46,799 nucleotides of DNA, taken from Parapedobacter sp964613725. Its GTDB lineage: Bacteria; Bacteroidota; Bacteroidia; Sphingobacteriales; Sphingobacteriaceae. The notes beneath the pieces are model-generated. The model was not told where the DNA came from. It did not search any database and worked only from the letters and a program-made list of their open reading frames with translations. Where the stretch lies: assembly GCA_964613725.1 (NCBI GenBank), contig CAZTJY010000009.1, forward strand, positions 1 to 46,799. The letters run 5' to 3'. Below are positions 8,545 to 17,533 of the stretch, in pieces; position 1 is the first letter of the stretch; each line of letters opens with the position of its first letter. Both the position numbers and the translations under genes were made by a program.

Positions 8545-10335
8545 ATGAAAAGATATCAAATATTGTTTTTAGCGGCCCTGACGGGTACGGCAGTGTCCTG
8601 TCAAAAAGATTTCCTTGACCGTTATCCGCAGACGTCCGTTACCCCAGAAGTGTTTTTCAATACGGAGGAGGATCTGGCGCTTTATATCAACGGCCTGTTG
8701 AGCATGCCTGACCGGTACGTGTACCGCAATGAACAAAGTTCGGACAATGCGGCCACCACGGGAGCCGTGGAAGTGAAGAATATCATGACCGGAAACCCCT
8801 CTTCGCAGAACGTCTCGGGCGGCTGGTCGTGGGAACGCCTGCGTACCATCAATTACTTTTTGGAGAATTATGAGCGCGCCAATGTCACCGATGAGGTAAA
8901 GAACCACTATGCAGGCTTGGCCCGTTACTACCGTGCGCTTTTCTACCACGATAAGGTTAAGCGGTTTTCCGATGTGCCGTGGTATTCCGGTACGCTCAAC
9001 CCCGGCGACGAAGAACTTTTCAAAGGCCAAGATCCGCGCACATTGGTGATGGATAATGTGATGGCCGATCTGGAATTCGCGGTCGCCAATGTGCGTGAAG
9101 ATGTACCTACCGGTACGCCCGGTAAATGGGTCGTAGCGCTTGCAGAGGCAAAAATCGCGTTACATGAAGGAACCTGCCGGAAATACCATGGGTACCTCGA
9201 TCTCGAGGGTACGGCAGATGCATTGTTGCAGAAAGCTGCGGCCACTGCAGCACGCATCATGGCCGAAAGCGGACATAGCATCTATAATACAGGGAACCCC
9301 GAAACCGATTATGCCGCCCTGTTTGGGAGCCAAGACCTGCTGAATAACCCGGAGGTGATGCTGGCCAGCATCTTTGACCAAACCAGAAACAGGAGCCAAA
9401 ATGCCAATAACGAAATATTCGGCAATTACGAGCAATCACCAGCAAGGGACTTGGTGCAGACTTACCTCATGGCGGATGGTTCGCGCTTTACCGATCAGGC
9501 GGGCTATGAAACAATGGGGTTTGTCGAGGAATTTGAAAACCGCGACCCCCGGTTGGCACAGACAATGGCCTATCCCGGTTGGCAACGGGTGCAGGATGCT
9601 GCCCCTTACGTCCAGTTTTTGGCAAGGAATTTCACCGGCTACCACCAATTGAAAGGGTACGTGAATAGTACCGACCAGGTGGAGCTAGGGGGAGTGGATG
9701 TGCCCGCGCACCGCTATGCCGAAGCGCTGCTGATACTGGCAGAAGCTAAAGCCGAATTAGGCACGCTCACCCAAACCGATTTGGACAATACGGTGAATTT
9801 ATTGCGCGATCGGGTGGGGATGCCCCACTTGGATTTGGCTTGGGCCAACGCAAATCCCGATCCCGTGGAAACTACCAAATTCCCCAACGTCAGCGGAGCG
9901 AATACCGGTGTCATCCTGGAGATTCGTCGGGAACGCCGTGTGGAATTTGCATTCGAAAGCATGCGGTATGATGATTTGATGCGCTGGCATGCAGGTAAGC
10001 TACTGGAGTCAATACCCCGGGGCATGTATTTCCCGGGTGTAGGCGATTATGACCTCACGGGCGACGGTGTGGCCGATATCCGGCTAATCCCCGAAGGAGA
10101 GACCATCCCCGCTGAGCGTGACCAAAATTCACTTGGCGTACAGTTGGTTTACTATACCATCGGCCCAATCGGTGGTGGTGCCTCCATATATCTCGAAAAT
10201 GGTGTGAACGGCGGCTTTCTGGTCACCGACGACCGAGAGCGCACGTTTATCGAACCCCAGTATTACTATCGTCCCGTACCAAATTCCGAAACGATACTGA
10301 ACAACAATTTATATCAGGTGTTTGGTTGGGAGTAA
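8545..10335 (+). CDS. SusD/RagB family surface nutrient-binding lipoprotein
   Basis: A 596-residue lipoprotein with lipobox TAVSC (Cys19) and the typical SusD opening KDFLDRYPQTSVTPEVFFNTEEDL. Helical TPR-like segments follow, and the C-terminal RagB/SusD part includes RRERRVEFAFESMRYDDLMRWHAGK. SusD proteins form the lid on their SusC partner and hold the substrate at the cell surface. It starts 20 bases after susC and is surely co-transcribed with it. Nothing in the sequence itself reveals whether the ligand is a sugar or, as the neighbours suggest, a choline phosphate compound. Confidence 0.95.
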   Translation: MKRYQILFLAALTGTAVSCQKDFLDRYPQTSVTPEVFFNTEEDLALYINGLLSMPDRYVYRNEQSSDNAATTGAVEVKNIMTGNPSSQNVSGGWSWERLRTINYFLENYERANVTDEVKNHYAGLARYYRALFYHDKVKRFSDVPWYSGTLNPGDEELFKGQDPRTLVMDNVMADLEFAVANVREDVPTGTPGKWVVALAEAKIALHEGTCRKYHGYLDLEGTADALLQKAAATAARIMAESGHSIYNTGNPETDYAALFGSQDLLNNPEVMLASIFDQTRNRSQNANNEIFGNYEQSPARDLVQTYLMADGSRFTDQAGYETMGFVEEFENRDPRLAQTMAYPGWQRVQDAAPYVQFLARNFTGYHQLKGYVNSTDQVELGGVDVPAHRYAEALLILAEAKAELGTLTQTDLDNTVNLLRDRVGMPHLDLAWANANPDPVETTKFPNVSGANTGVILEIRRERRVEFAFESMRYDDLMRWHAGKLLESIPRGMYFPGVGDYDLTGDGVADIRLIPEGETIPAERDQNSLGVQLVYYTIGPIGGGASIYLENGVNGGFLVTDDRERTFIEPQYYYRPVPNSETILNNNLYQVFGWE

Positions 10336-10368
10336 CAGGAAATCGAATATCGAACAGATTGCTCAGGC

Positions 10369-10398
10369 TGCCTAAGGTATACACAGGTAGCTTGGGCA
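10369..10398 (+). other. imperfect hairpin after susD
   Basis: tgcctaaggta (10369-10379) and tagcttgggca (10388-10398) pair over 9 of 11 positions plus a possible G-T wobble, with an eight-base loop. It lies in the 84-base gap between susD and the phosphoesterase gene. It could lower expression of the later genes relative to susCD; there is no T-run to make it a full terminator. Confidence 0.4.
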
Positions 10399-10419
10399 AT
10401 CATTAGTTGGAGAAAACCT

Positions 10420-11280
10420 ATGATGAAGAAATTTTTTGGAATGGCGCTCATTGCCCTTTTGGCAATACCGTCTGCGCGCACACAAGAGCGATTCGCATTT
10501 GCATTCCTGACAGATATCCATGTCAATACCAATCCCAAGGCGAGAAGCTTGGAAGGTTTCAGCCAAGCCATTCGGTCTGCGGAGGTGAAAGGGGTCGATT
10601 TTATTCTGACCGGGGGTGACAACGCCGATGTGGATGCCATGAAAAACAATCAACGTGAAACAGCCACACAGTTATACCGCGATTACAAAGAAACCGCAGA
10701 TCGGTCGTCATTGCCTTTTTATTACACCATCGGTAACCACGACCGCTATTGGGCGGACGGAGCCGATGGGGGTACGTATGGGGAAAAGCTGTTTGAATCA
10801 TTCTTCGGAAAAACTTATTATTCATTTGAGCACAAAGGCTGGTTGTTCATCGTATTGAACTCCACACAGGTCTGCGACGGACAATATTGCGTGAATCCGG
10901 CTCAACAGCAATGGCTAACCGAACTACTCACCCAAATACCAGCAAACCAACCCATTGTGGTATCCACCCATGTACCGTTTCTGTCACTGTACTACCCTGT
11001 ACTGGAGGGCCGTTACGCCGCCGCGGACACCTTTGTGAATCAAAAAGGAATTTTTGATTTGTTTGATGGCCATAACCTGAAACTCGTACTTCAGGGGCAC
11101 CAACATCTGTATGAAGAAATTAAGGTAAAGGGCGTGCAGTTCATTACTGCTGGTGCGGTCAGCGCGAGTTGGTGGGGTGGTGCTTTCCACGGAACGGAAG
11201 AAGGGTATCTCAAAGTGGACGTCGATGGTGACGATTTTTGGTGGGAGTATATAGATTACGGATGGGAAGTTTCCAAATAA
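10420..11280 (+). CDS. secreted calcineurin-like metallophosphoesterase
   Basis: A 286-residue protein with a signal peptide (about residues 1-21). The whole metallophosphoesterase ligand set is present: DIH (Asp32, His34), GGDNAD (Asp67), GNHD (105-108), H184 in STHVPF, and GHQH (226-229). This two-metal fold hydrolyses phosphomonoesters or diesters. It should act in the periplasm or at the surface. Placed between susCD and betBA, a plausible job is removing phosphate from phosphocholine or splitting a glycerophosphodiester, but the family is broad and the substrate is inference. Purple acid phosphatase and GpdQ-like phosphodiesterases are the nearest alternatives. Confidence 0.88.
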   Translation: MMKKFFGMALIALLAIPSARTQERFAFAFLTDIHVNTNPKARSLEGFSQAIRSAEVKGVDFILTGGDNADVDAMKNNQRETATQLYRDYKETADRSSLPFYYTIGNHDRYWADGADGGTYGEKLFESFFGKTYYSFEHKGWLFIVLNSTQVCDGQYCVNPAQQQWLTELLTQIPANQPIVVSTHVPFLSLYYPVLEGRYAAADTFVNQKGIFDLFDGHNLKLVLQGHQHLYEEIKVKGVQFITAGAVSASWWGGAFHGTEEGYLKVDVDGDDFWWEYIDYGWEVSK

Positions 11281-11349
11281 CCCAACCGACTGAACGCGCT
11301 GCCGTTATTTAGATAACGATTAAACCGAGATGTAACTAATATTGACACA

Positions 11350-12615
11350 ATGAAACGAAAGAATAACACAATCAACAGATGCATATCGTTATTGCTAGCG
11401 GTCGGCTTGCTATTAATGGCATGCCAGCCTGAAGGTTCCTCCAACCCGCCGGAGCGGAAAGTGCTCTTTGTGATTGTAGATGGTATCCCTGTAGATGTCG
11501 TCGAACGCGTCAATACCCCTTGGATTGACAGTATCGCCAGGGAAGGTAGTTACACACGAGCATACACGGGTGGCCATGTAGGCGAATATTCTGAAACACC
11601 CACCATTTCGGCGGTATGTTATGCTAACCTGATAACCGGTGTATGGGTCAACAAGCATAATGTGTGGAACAATAACATCGATGCGCCGAATTACCATTAT
11701 CCTACTGTGTTTTGGTACCTCAAGAACCATTACCCGGAAAAAAAAATCGGTTTGTTTTCTACGTGGGAGGACAACCGGACCAAGTTGGTCGGTGAAGGCA
11801 AATCGGAAACGGGAAACATCAATGTCGATTTCCATGCGGATGGATATGAACTCGATACGGTCAATTATCCGCATGATCCGGCTAGCCATTATATCCACCA
11901 GATTGACGAACGGGTCTCCGAAGAGGCGGCCGATGCCATTCGAAGTGAGGCACCCCACCTTTCCTGGGTGTACCTGCAATACACGGACGACGTCGGGCAC
12001 CGCCATGGGGACAGCCCACAGATGGACAGCGCAGTCGTCGTGGCAGACACCCAGGTTGGGCGTCTGTGGGAAGCCGTCAAATACCGTGAAGCCAATTTCG
12101 ATGAAGAGTGGTTGGTATACATCGTCACCGACCATGGTCGGGATGACCTCGGATATCACCACGGGGGACAATCCCCACGCGAACGCGGTATTTGGATTTC
12201 AACGAACGACAAAAATCTCAATACGTATTTCCAAAACCATGAACCGGCATTGGTCGATGTCATGCCAACCGTCCTGCGGTTCCTCGATGTGGAGGTACCC
12301 CAAGCTTACCGCTTCGAGTGGGACGGCGTACCCCTTTCGGGGAAAATCTCTCATATCTTCCAAGAAGCGACACTACAGGGGGATAGCTTGGTGCTGGAGT
12401 GGGAAGCGCTGAATACGGAGGGGGACCTCAGCGTGTGGCTAGCCACCACAAACGAACACGCCACAGGTGGTACGGATACGTATCACCTACTTTTGGAAAT
12501 CCCGATATCAACGGGTCGGGCGTCAGTGGATATCAGTGAATACCCTGCTGATTTTTACAAAGTGGTATTGGAGTCTGAGGACCACACCACCAACAGATGG
12601 GTATTGCGCGAATGA
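11350..12615 (+). CDS. alkaline phosphatase superfamily lipoprotein (phosphodiesterase/NPP type)
   Basis: A 421-residue lipoprotein with lipobox LLMAC (Cys25). The fold is that of the alkaline phosphatase superfamily: VIVDG with Asp44 as metal ligand, Ser87 in PTISAV at the nucleophile position before the NLITG motif, DDVGHRHG (213-220), and DHGRDDLGYHHGG (261-273). A sulfatase is excluded by the lack of the C/S-x-P-x-R motif. The pattern is closest to type I phosphodiesterase/nucleotide pyrophosphatases, a group that includes the animal choline-releasing ENPP6. The last 90 residues look like a small beta domain. Beside betB and betA it is a good candidate for releasing choline or phosphocholine (inference). 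Confidence 0.85.
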   Translation: MKRKNNTINRCISLLLAVGLLLMACQPEGSSNPPERKVLFVIVDGIPVDVVERVNTPWIDSIAREGSYTRAYTGGHVGEYSETPTISAVCYANLITGVWVNKHNVWNNNIDAPNYHYPTVFWYLKNHYPEKKIGLFSTWEDNRTKLVGEGKSETGNINVDFHADGYELDTVNYPHDPASHYIHQIDERVSEEAADAIRSEAPHLSWVYLQYTDDVGHRHGDSPQMDSAVVVADTQVGRLWEAVKYREANFDEEWLVYIVTDHGRDDLGYHHGGQSPRERGIWISTNDKNLNTYFQNHEPALVDVMPTVLRFLDVEVPQAYRFEWDGVPLSGKISHIFQEATLQGDSLVLEWEALNTEGDLSVWLATTNEHATGGTDTYHLLLEIPISTGRASVDISEYPADFYKVVLESEDHTTNRWVLRE

Positions 12616-12677
12616 TATAACGGGGGGAAATTACCATCGCATTGATTTGCTTGAAAACAACTTATTTTCATTTTCGA

Positions 12678-14138
12678 ATGGCAACAAAAAATGCATTCTT
12701 ATATTACGATGGCGCAAGGCAAGCCGCCACTTCGGGTCATGGCTTTGACAACATCAACCCTGCTACGGGGAAAGTAATCCACACGGTACAATCGGCCTCC
12801 AAGGCTGATGTGGATGCGGCCGTGGAATCCGCTAAGGTTGGTTTTTCAGTTTGGTCCGTCATGTCACCTACCGAGCGGGGGCGCATCCTGCGGAAAGCGG
12901 CCAAAATATTGCGTTCAAGAAACGAGGAAATAGCCCGTATTGAAGTGGAAGATACCGGGAAGCCGCTTTCCGAGGCGATTTCGGTAGATGTCCTCTCTGG
13001 TGCCGATGCCCTCGAGTACTACGGCGGGATTGCGGCTTCGATTCATGGGGAGTATTACGACCTGGGCCAAAGTTTTGCCTATACCCGGCGTGAGCCGTTG
13101 GGCGTATGTGCCGGAATAGGGGCATGGAATTATCCTGTGCAGATTGCCTGTTGGAAGTCGGCCCCGGCGTTGGCCTGTGGCAACACCATGGTTTTCAAGC
13201 CAGCGGAATTAACACCTCGTTCGGCTGTGTTGCTGGCCGAAGTGTACACCGAAGCGGGTCTGCCCAATGGCGTGTTCAATGTCGTACAGGGAGCGGCCGA
13301 AGTCGGCCAATTGCTGACGGGCCACCCTACTATCCGGAAAGTCTCCCTGACAGGCGAAGTGGGAACAGGGAAAAAAGTGATGGCCGCTGCCGCAGGTACC
13401 CTTAAGCACATCACTTTGGAGCTGGGAGGCAAATCCCCGCTGATCGTATTCGCAGATGCCGACTTGGATGAGGCCGTGAACGGTGCCATGATGGCCAACT
13501 TCTATACGCAAGGCGAAATATGCTCCAACGGTACCCGTGTATATATCGAAGAAGCTGCAAAAGCGGAGTTTATACGAAAGTTGGTCGCCAAAACCGAGAA
13601 ATTAAAGGTGGGTAACCCCATGGACATCAACACCCAGATTGGCGCGTTGATCAGCAAAGAACACTTAGAGAAGGTGCTTGGATATATCACGGAAGGCGAA
13701 AAAGAAGCCAAACTAGTTTTTGGGGGCAATCGCCATGAAATGGTAGGGGAGTGCAAAGGTGGCTATTTTGTGAACCCCGCTATTTTCGAGGCCAATATGG
13801 AATCGGCAAGTATCGTCCGGGAAGAAATTTTTGGTCCCGTGATGACTATTTTAACGTTCAAGGGAGAGGAGGAAGTAATACAACGTGCCAACGATACCAT
13901 CTACGGGCTGGCGGCAGGCGTATTCACCCGTGACCTCACCAAGGCACACCGCATGGTAAATCGGTTGGAAGCCGGGATGTGCTGGATTAATAATTACAAC
14001 ATCACTCCCGTGGAAATACCCTTTGGGCCGTATAAGCAGTCGGGTATGGGCAAAGAAAACGGGCTGGCCACGTTGGAAGCTTATAGTCAGCTAAAGACGG
14101 TTTACGTGGAAATGGGTAAGATCGACAGCCCGTTTTAA
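12678..14138 (+). CDS. betB: betaine aldehyde dehydrogenase
   Basis: This enzyme oxidises betaine aldehyde to glycine betaine with NAD(P)+ in the cytoplasm. From the chosen ATG (MATKNAF) it has 486 residues; an upstream ATG at 12642 would add 12 residues with no family match. Long stretches align with E. coli BetB: TRREPLGVCAGIGAWNYP, the cofactor loop, ELGGKSP with the general-base Glu, GEICSNGTRV with the catalytic Cys, and REEIFGPVMTIL. The C-terminus is EMGKIDSPF, like VEMAKFQSIF. It lies upstream of betA in the same run, giving the two-step choline-to-betaine pathway. Confidence 0.95.
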   Translation: MATKNAFLYYDGARQAATSGHGFDNINPATGKVIHTVQSASKADVDAAVESAKVGFSVWSVMSPTERGRILRKAAKILRSRNEEIARIEVEDTGKPLSEAISVDVLSGADALEYYGGIAASIHGEYYDLGQSFAYTRREPLGVCAGIGAWNYPVQIACWKSAPALACGNTMVFKPAELTPRSAVLLAEVYTEAGLPNGVFNVVQGAAEVGQLLTGHPTIRKVSLTGEVGTGKKVMAAAAGTLKHITLELGGKSPLIVFADADLDEAVNGAMMANFYTQGEICSNGTRVYIEEAAKAEFIRKLVAKTEKLKVGNPMDINTQIGALISKEHLEKVLGYITEGEKEAKLVFGGNRHEMVGECKGGYFVNPAIFEANMESASIVREEIFGPVMTILTFKGEEEVIQRANDTIYGLAAGVFTRDLTKAHRMVNRLEAGMCWINNYNITPVEIPFGPYKQSGMGKENGLATLEAYSQLKTVYVEMGKIDSPF

Positions 14139-14195
14139 TTTTTTAACGAAACAAAAAAACATCAGGCAAGAGGTAAGACAAAGAGGACAGTATTT

Positions 14196-15815
14196 ATGAA
14201 ATACGATTATATCATCATTGGCGGCGGGTCTGCTGGTTCTGTGTTGGCCAACAGGCTAAGTGAAGATCCGGCTTGCAAGGTATTAGTTTTGGAAGCGGGC
14301 AGGCCGGATTATCTGCTCGACTTTAGGATACATATGCCCGCAGCACTCAGTTTTTTATTGACGGGTACGTTCTACAATTGGGGTTACCGCTCAGATCCGG
14401 AACCTTATATGAAACAGCGCCGGATTGCCCAACCCCGGGGCAAGGTGCTTGGTGGCTCCAGTTCCATTAACGGCATGATATGGATCCGCGGCAATAGGGA
14501 AGATTATAACAAATGGGGCCGGGAAAAAGGGCTGGAGGATTGGGATTATGCACATGTGCTTCCCTATTTCAAAAAGCTGGAAACCCGATTGATAGGCCCA
14601 GACAAATATCATGGAGATAAAGGGCCTTTGAAACTAACCACTCCAAAAAATGAAAACCCGCTATTCGAGGCATTTTTTAAGTCTGTGCAGGAAGCGGGAT
14701 ATCCCTTGACGGACGACGTGAACGGCGCCCAACAAGAGGGTTTCGGGAAGTTCGACCAAACCATTTATCGGGCGCGGCGGTATAGTGCAGCGCGTGCATA
14801 TTTGCATCCTGTGAAGAGCAGGACCAACCTTACGGTATTGACTGGAGCCATGGTTCAACGGATTCTTTTCGATGGGAAAAAGGCGTGGGGCGTGGAGTAC
14901 AAAAAGGGGGGAACGGTACGTAAAGTTGAAGCTATGCACGAGGTGATTCTATGCGGGGGGGCTATTAATTCGCCCCAGCTGTTGCAGCTTTCTGGAATCG
15001 GGAACGCTGCGGCACTGAAGGAGTTAGGTATCCCCGTGGTACAGCATTTGCCGGGCGTTGGCGAGAATTTGCAGGATCACCTGGAAGTTTACGTGCAATG
15101 GGCATGCAAAGAGCCGGTAAGTGAGTATCCCAACCTAAGCCCGTGGCGCGCTCCGAAAATCGGGTTTGATTGGCTTTTTCGGCGTAAAGGGCCGGGTATC
15201 ACCAACCATTTCGAAGCGGGTGGGTTTATCAAAAGCCGGGAAGACAAGCCCTATCCCGATCTTCAGTACCACTTCCTGCCTTTGGCCATCCGGTACGATG
15301 GGTCTGCACCAGCTGGGGGGCATGGCTTTCAACTTCATGTGGGCCCGATGAATACGGATGTGCGCGGACATGTAAAGATCAGGTCGGCTAACCCATACGA
15401 TGCCCCTTCCATCCTGTTCAATTACCTGTCTACCCATCAAGAACGGGAAGATTGGATAGCCGCCGTCAGAAAGACGCGGGAGCTGATTGAAACACGGGCC
15501 ATGGACAAGTACCGGGGTGAGGAATTATCGCCAGGAAAATCAGTTCAAACCGATGCGGAAATCCTCGAATGGGTAGCGAGAGAGGGGGAAAGTGCCTACC
15601 ATCCCAGTTGTACTTGCAAAATGGGGTACGATGAAATGGCGGTGGTGGATGGCAAACTCCGAGTGCACGGGGTGGAAAACCTCCGGGTGGTCGATGCGTC
15701 CGTTATGCCCTATATTACCAACGGCAATATTTATGCCCCTGTTTTGATGATTGCCGAGAAAGCGGCCGACCTTATTTTGGACCGCCCCGTATTATCGCCC
15801 GAAGTGGGTGTATAA
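14196..15815 (+). CDS. betA: choline dehydrogenase (GMC oxidoreductase)
   Basis: A 539-residue flavoprotein that oxidises choline to betaine aldehyde. Visible features are the FAD-binding start YIIIGGGSAGSVLANRLSEDP, the first GMC signature PRGKVLGGSSSINGMIWIRG, the second, GAINSPQLLQLSGIG, and the catalytic YHPSCTCKMG with NGNIYAPVLMIAEKAAD at the end. The length fits BetA proteins (about 550). GMC enzymes use many alcohols, but the place right after betB and before a choline-type symporter makes choline the clear substrate. It would work at the cytoplasmic membrane and pass electrons to the respiratory chain. Confidence 0.92.
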   Translation: MKYDYIIIGGGSAGSVLANRLSEDPACKVLVLEAGRPDYLLDFRIHMPAALSFLLTGTFYNWGYRSDPEPYMKQRRIAQPRGKVLGGSSSINGMIWIRGNREDYNKWGREKGLEDWDYAHVLPYFKKLETRLIGPDKYHGDKGPLKLTTPKNENPLFEAFFKSVQEAGYPLTDDVNGAQQEGFGKFDQTIYRARRYSAARAYLHPVKSRTNLTVLTGAMVQRILFDGKKAWGVEYKKGGTVRKVEAMHEVILCGGAINSPQLLQLSGIGNAAALKELGIPVVQHLPGVGENLQDHLEVYVQWACKEPVSEYPNLSPWRAPKIGFDWLFRRKGPGITNHFEAGGFIKSREDKPYPDLQYHFLPLAIRYDGSAPAGGHGFQLHVGPMNTDVRGHVKIRSANPYDAPSILFNYLSTHQEREDWIAAVRKTRELIETRAMDKYRGEELSPGKSVQTDAEILEWVAREGESAYHPSCTCKMGYDEMAVVDGKLRVHGVENLRVVDASVMPYITNGNIYAPVLMIAEKAADLILDRPVLSPEVGV

Positions 15816-15830
15816 CCAATAGAAAAAGCT

Positions 15831-17435
15831 ATGATTGACCGTAAAACACTAGAGCATCTACTCCCGACACTCTGTCTCATGCTTGCACTGACACTGGCCG
15901 GCTGTTATCTTTATTTCTTTACGGATTCACCTGTTTTTTGGCCCGGCTTTATCACCATGATGTTTTTTTACGGGCTGATATTCTATATGGGCACTTATGT
16001 GGCCCGCTTGCGCCAATCCGGTAATGCTGATGACGTCATGTTGGCGGGGAGGAGTATCCCCTTATGGCTAGGGGTCTTTACAATGAGTTCCACTTGGGTG
16101 GGTGGAGGCTATATCAACGGTGCTGCCGAATACACTTATGATACTGATTATGGCTTAACATGGGTGCAGGCACCGTGGGGGTATGGGTTGAGCTTGATTA
16201 TCGGCGGGCTGTTCTTTGCCCGGAAAATGCGGCGGTTTCGGTTCAAGACCATGCTCGATCCCCTAGCCCAGCGGTATGGGAAACGAATGTCGGCGGTACT
16301 CTTCCTACCTGCCCTGCTCGGTGAAATATTCTGGTCTGCAGCTATATTGACGGCTTTGGGGGCCACTTTTGCCATTGTCTTGGGCTTGGATATCCAAACG
16401 GCGATCGTGCTGTCCTCTTTCATCGCGATCGCATATACGGCTATCGGTGGAATCTGGGCCGTGGCGTTGACGGATGTGGTGCAGTTCGGTGTGCTCGTCA
16501 TTGGCTTGATGCTCATTATCCCATTCGCGCTCCATCAAGTGGGGGGCTGGGATACAGCTTGGAGCAACTATAAACTCAACATGGGTGGCTTAGTACATGT
16601 TTTACCCTCCAAAGAAGTATTGGGGGATTATTATTACAATTGGTGGGATTCTGCCCTCCTCCTTATTTTTGGTGGCATTCCTTGGCAGGTTTATTTCCAG
16701 CGTGTCCTTGCGTCCAAAACCGAAAACACCGCTGTGCGATTGTCCATTATTTCCGGATTCGTCTGTGTGCTGGCCGCCATACCGCCTGTCATGATTGGGG
16801 TGATTGGCCAATCGGTATCGTCCTGGCAGGATTTCGGTGCCCCCGGGCCACCGGAAAATTCTGCGTTGATTCTCCCCTACGTCGTCCGCTATCTTACCCC
16901 GGAAATAGTCGCGACCGTTGGGCTAGGCGCCATCGCGGCGGCAGTGATGTCGTCGGTGGATTCCTCCATCCTTTCCGCTTCTTCCATGGCTAGTTGGAAC
17001 GTTTACCGCCCTATTTTTCGACCGAAGGTCTCCAATGAGGTCCTCGCCAAAATTATCAAACGATGCATCTGGATCATTGGCATCGCGGCAACGCTACTGG
17101 CACTTAATATCACCAGTGTTTACGCCCTTTGGTTTCTTTGTAGTGATTTTGTCTATGTGCTGCTCTTTCCCCAATTGGTAACGGCGTTATTTTTCAAGAA
17201 AGCTAATCTTGCGGGGTCAATGGCTGGGTTTATTGTGGCTTTTGTGCTGCGTTTCGGAGGCGGGGACGCAACGTTGGGCATTCCCGTGTTAATCAACTAT
17301 CCGATGATACATGATGGGGAGGTGTTGTTTCCATTTAGAACACTGGCAATGATATCCGGACTATTAACAATCGTTGCCGTATCGCTGTTCACACAACGTT
17401 GGTTCCCGTCAAAGCCATTAAAGCCGTTGGATTAG
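15831..17435 (+). CDS. sodium:solute symporter resembling the choline transporter CHT1 (SLC5A7)
   Basis: A 534-residue inner-membrane protein with about 13 membrane segments and the SSS/LeuT fold. It is unusually like the animal high-affinity choline transporter: STWVGGGYINGAAE, then GYGLSLIIGGLFFARKMR, TMLDP, YGKRM, LLGEIFWSAAILTALGAT, GGIPWQVYFQRVLAS and AAVMSSVDSSILSASSMASWN all have near-identical stretches in human CHT1. An extra N-terminal membrane segment (about residues 10-30) precedes the core. It begins 15 bases after betA, so it shares the transcript. Sodium-coupled choline uptake is strongly suggested by both sequence and context, though not tested. Confidence 0.9.
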   Translation: MIDRKTLEHLLPTLCLMLALTLAGCYLYFFTDSPVFWPGFITMMFFYGLIFYMGTYVARLRQSGNADDVMLAGRSIPLWLGVFTMSSTWVGGGYINGAAEYTYDTDYGLTWVQAPWGYGLSLIIGGLFFARKMRRFRFKTMLDPLAQRYGKRMSAVLFLPALLGEIFWSAAILTALGATFAIVLGLDIQTAIVLSSFIAIAYTAIGGIWAVALTDVVQFGVLVIGLMLIIPFALHQVGGWDTAWSNYKLNMGGLVHVLPSKEVLGDYYYNWWDSALLLIFGGIPWQVYFQRVLASKTENTAVRLSIISGFVCVLAAIPPVMIGVIGQSVSSWQDFGAPGPPENSALILPYVVRYLTPEIVATVGLGAIAAAVMSSVDSSILSASSMASWNVYRPIFRPKVSNEVLAKIIKRCIWIIGIAATLLALNITSVYALWFLCSDFVYVLLFPQLVTALFFKKANLAGSMAGFIVAFVLRFGGGDATLGIPVLINYPMIHDGEVLFPFRTLAMISGLLTIVAVSLFTQRWFPSKPLKPLD

Positions 17436-17533
17436 CGTCACACATATTTTAATATCATCCACTTGTCATCAATAGGGACCAGGCTTTCAAACGCCGGCAG
17501 AATTTGCTATTATTACAAAAAATCAAAAAAATT

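Noticed and set aside
11413..12171. A 252-codon minus-strand open frame opposite the phosphodiesterase gene
   Set aside because: It overlaps the catalytic motifs of the plus-strand gene and matches no family.
11350..12615. Choline sulfatase in place of a phosphodiesterase
   Set aside because: There is no C/S-x-P-x-R sulfatase motif; the nucleophile region reads PTISAVCYANLITG and the metal motifs fit phosphodiesterases.
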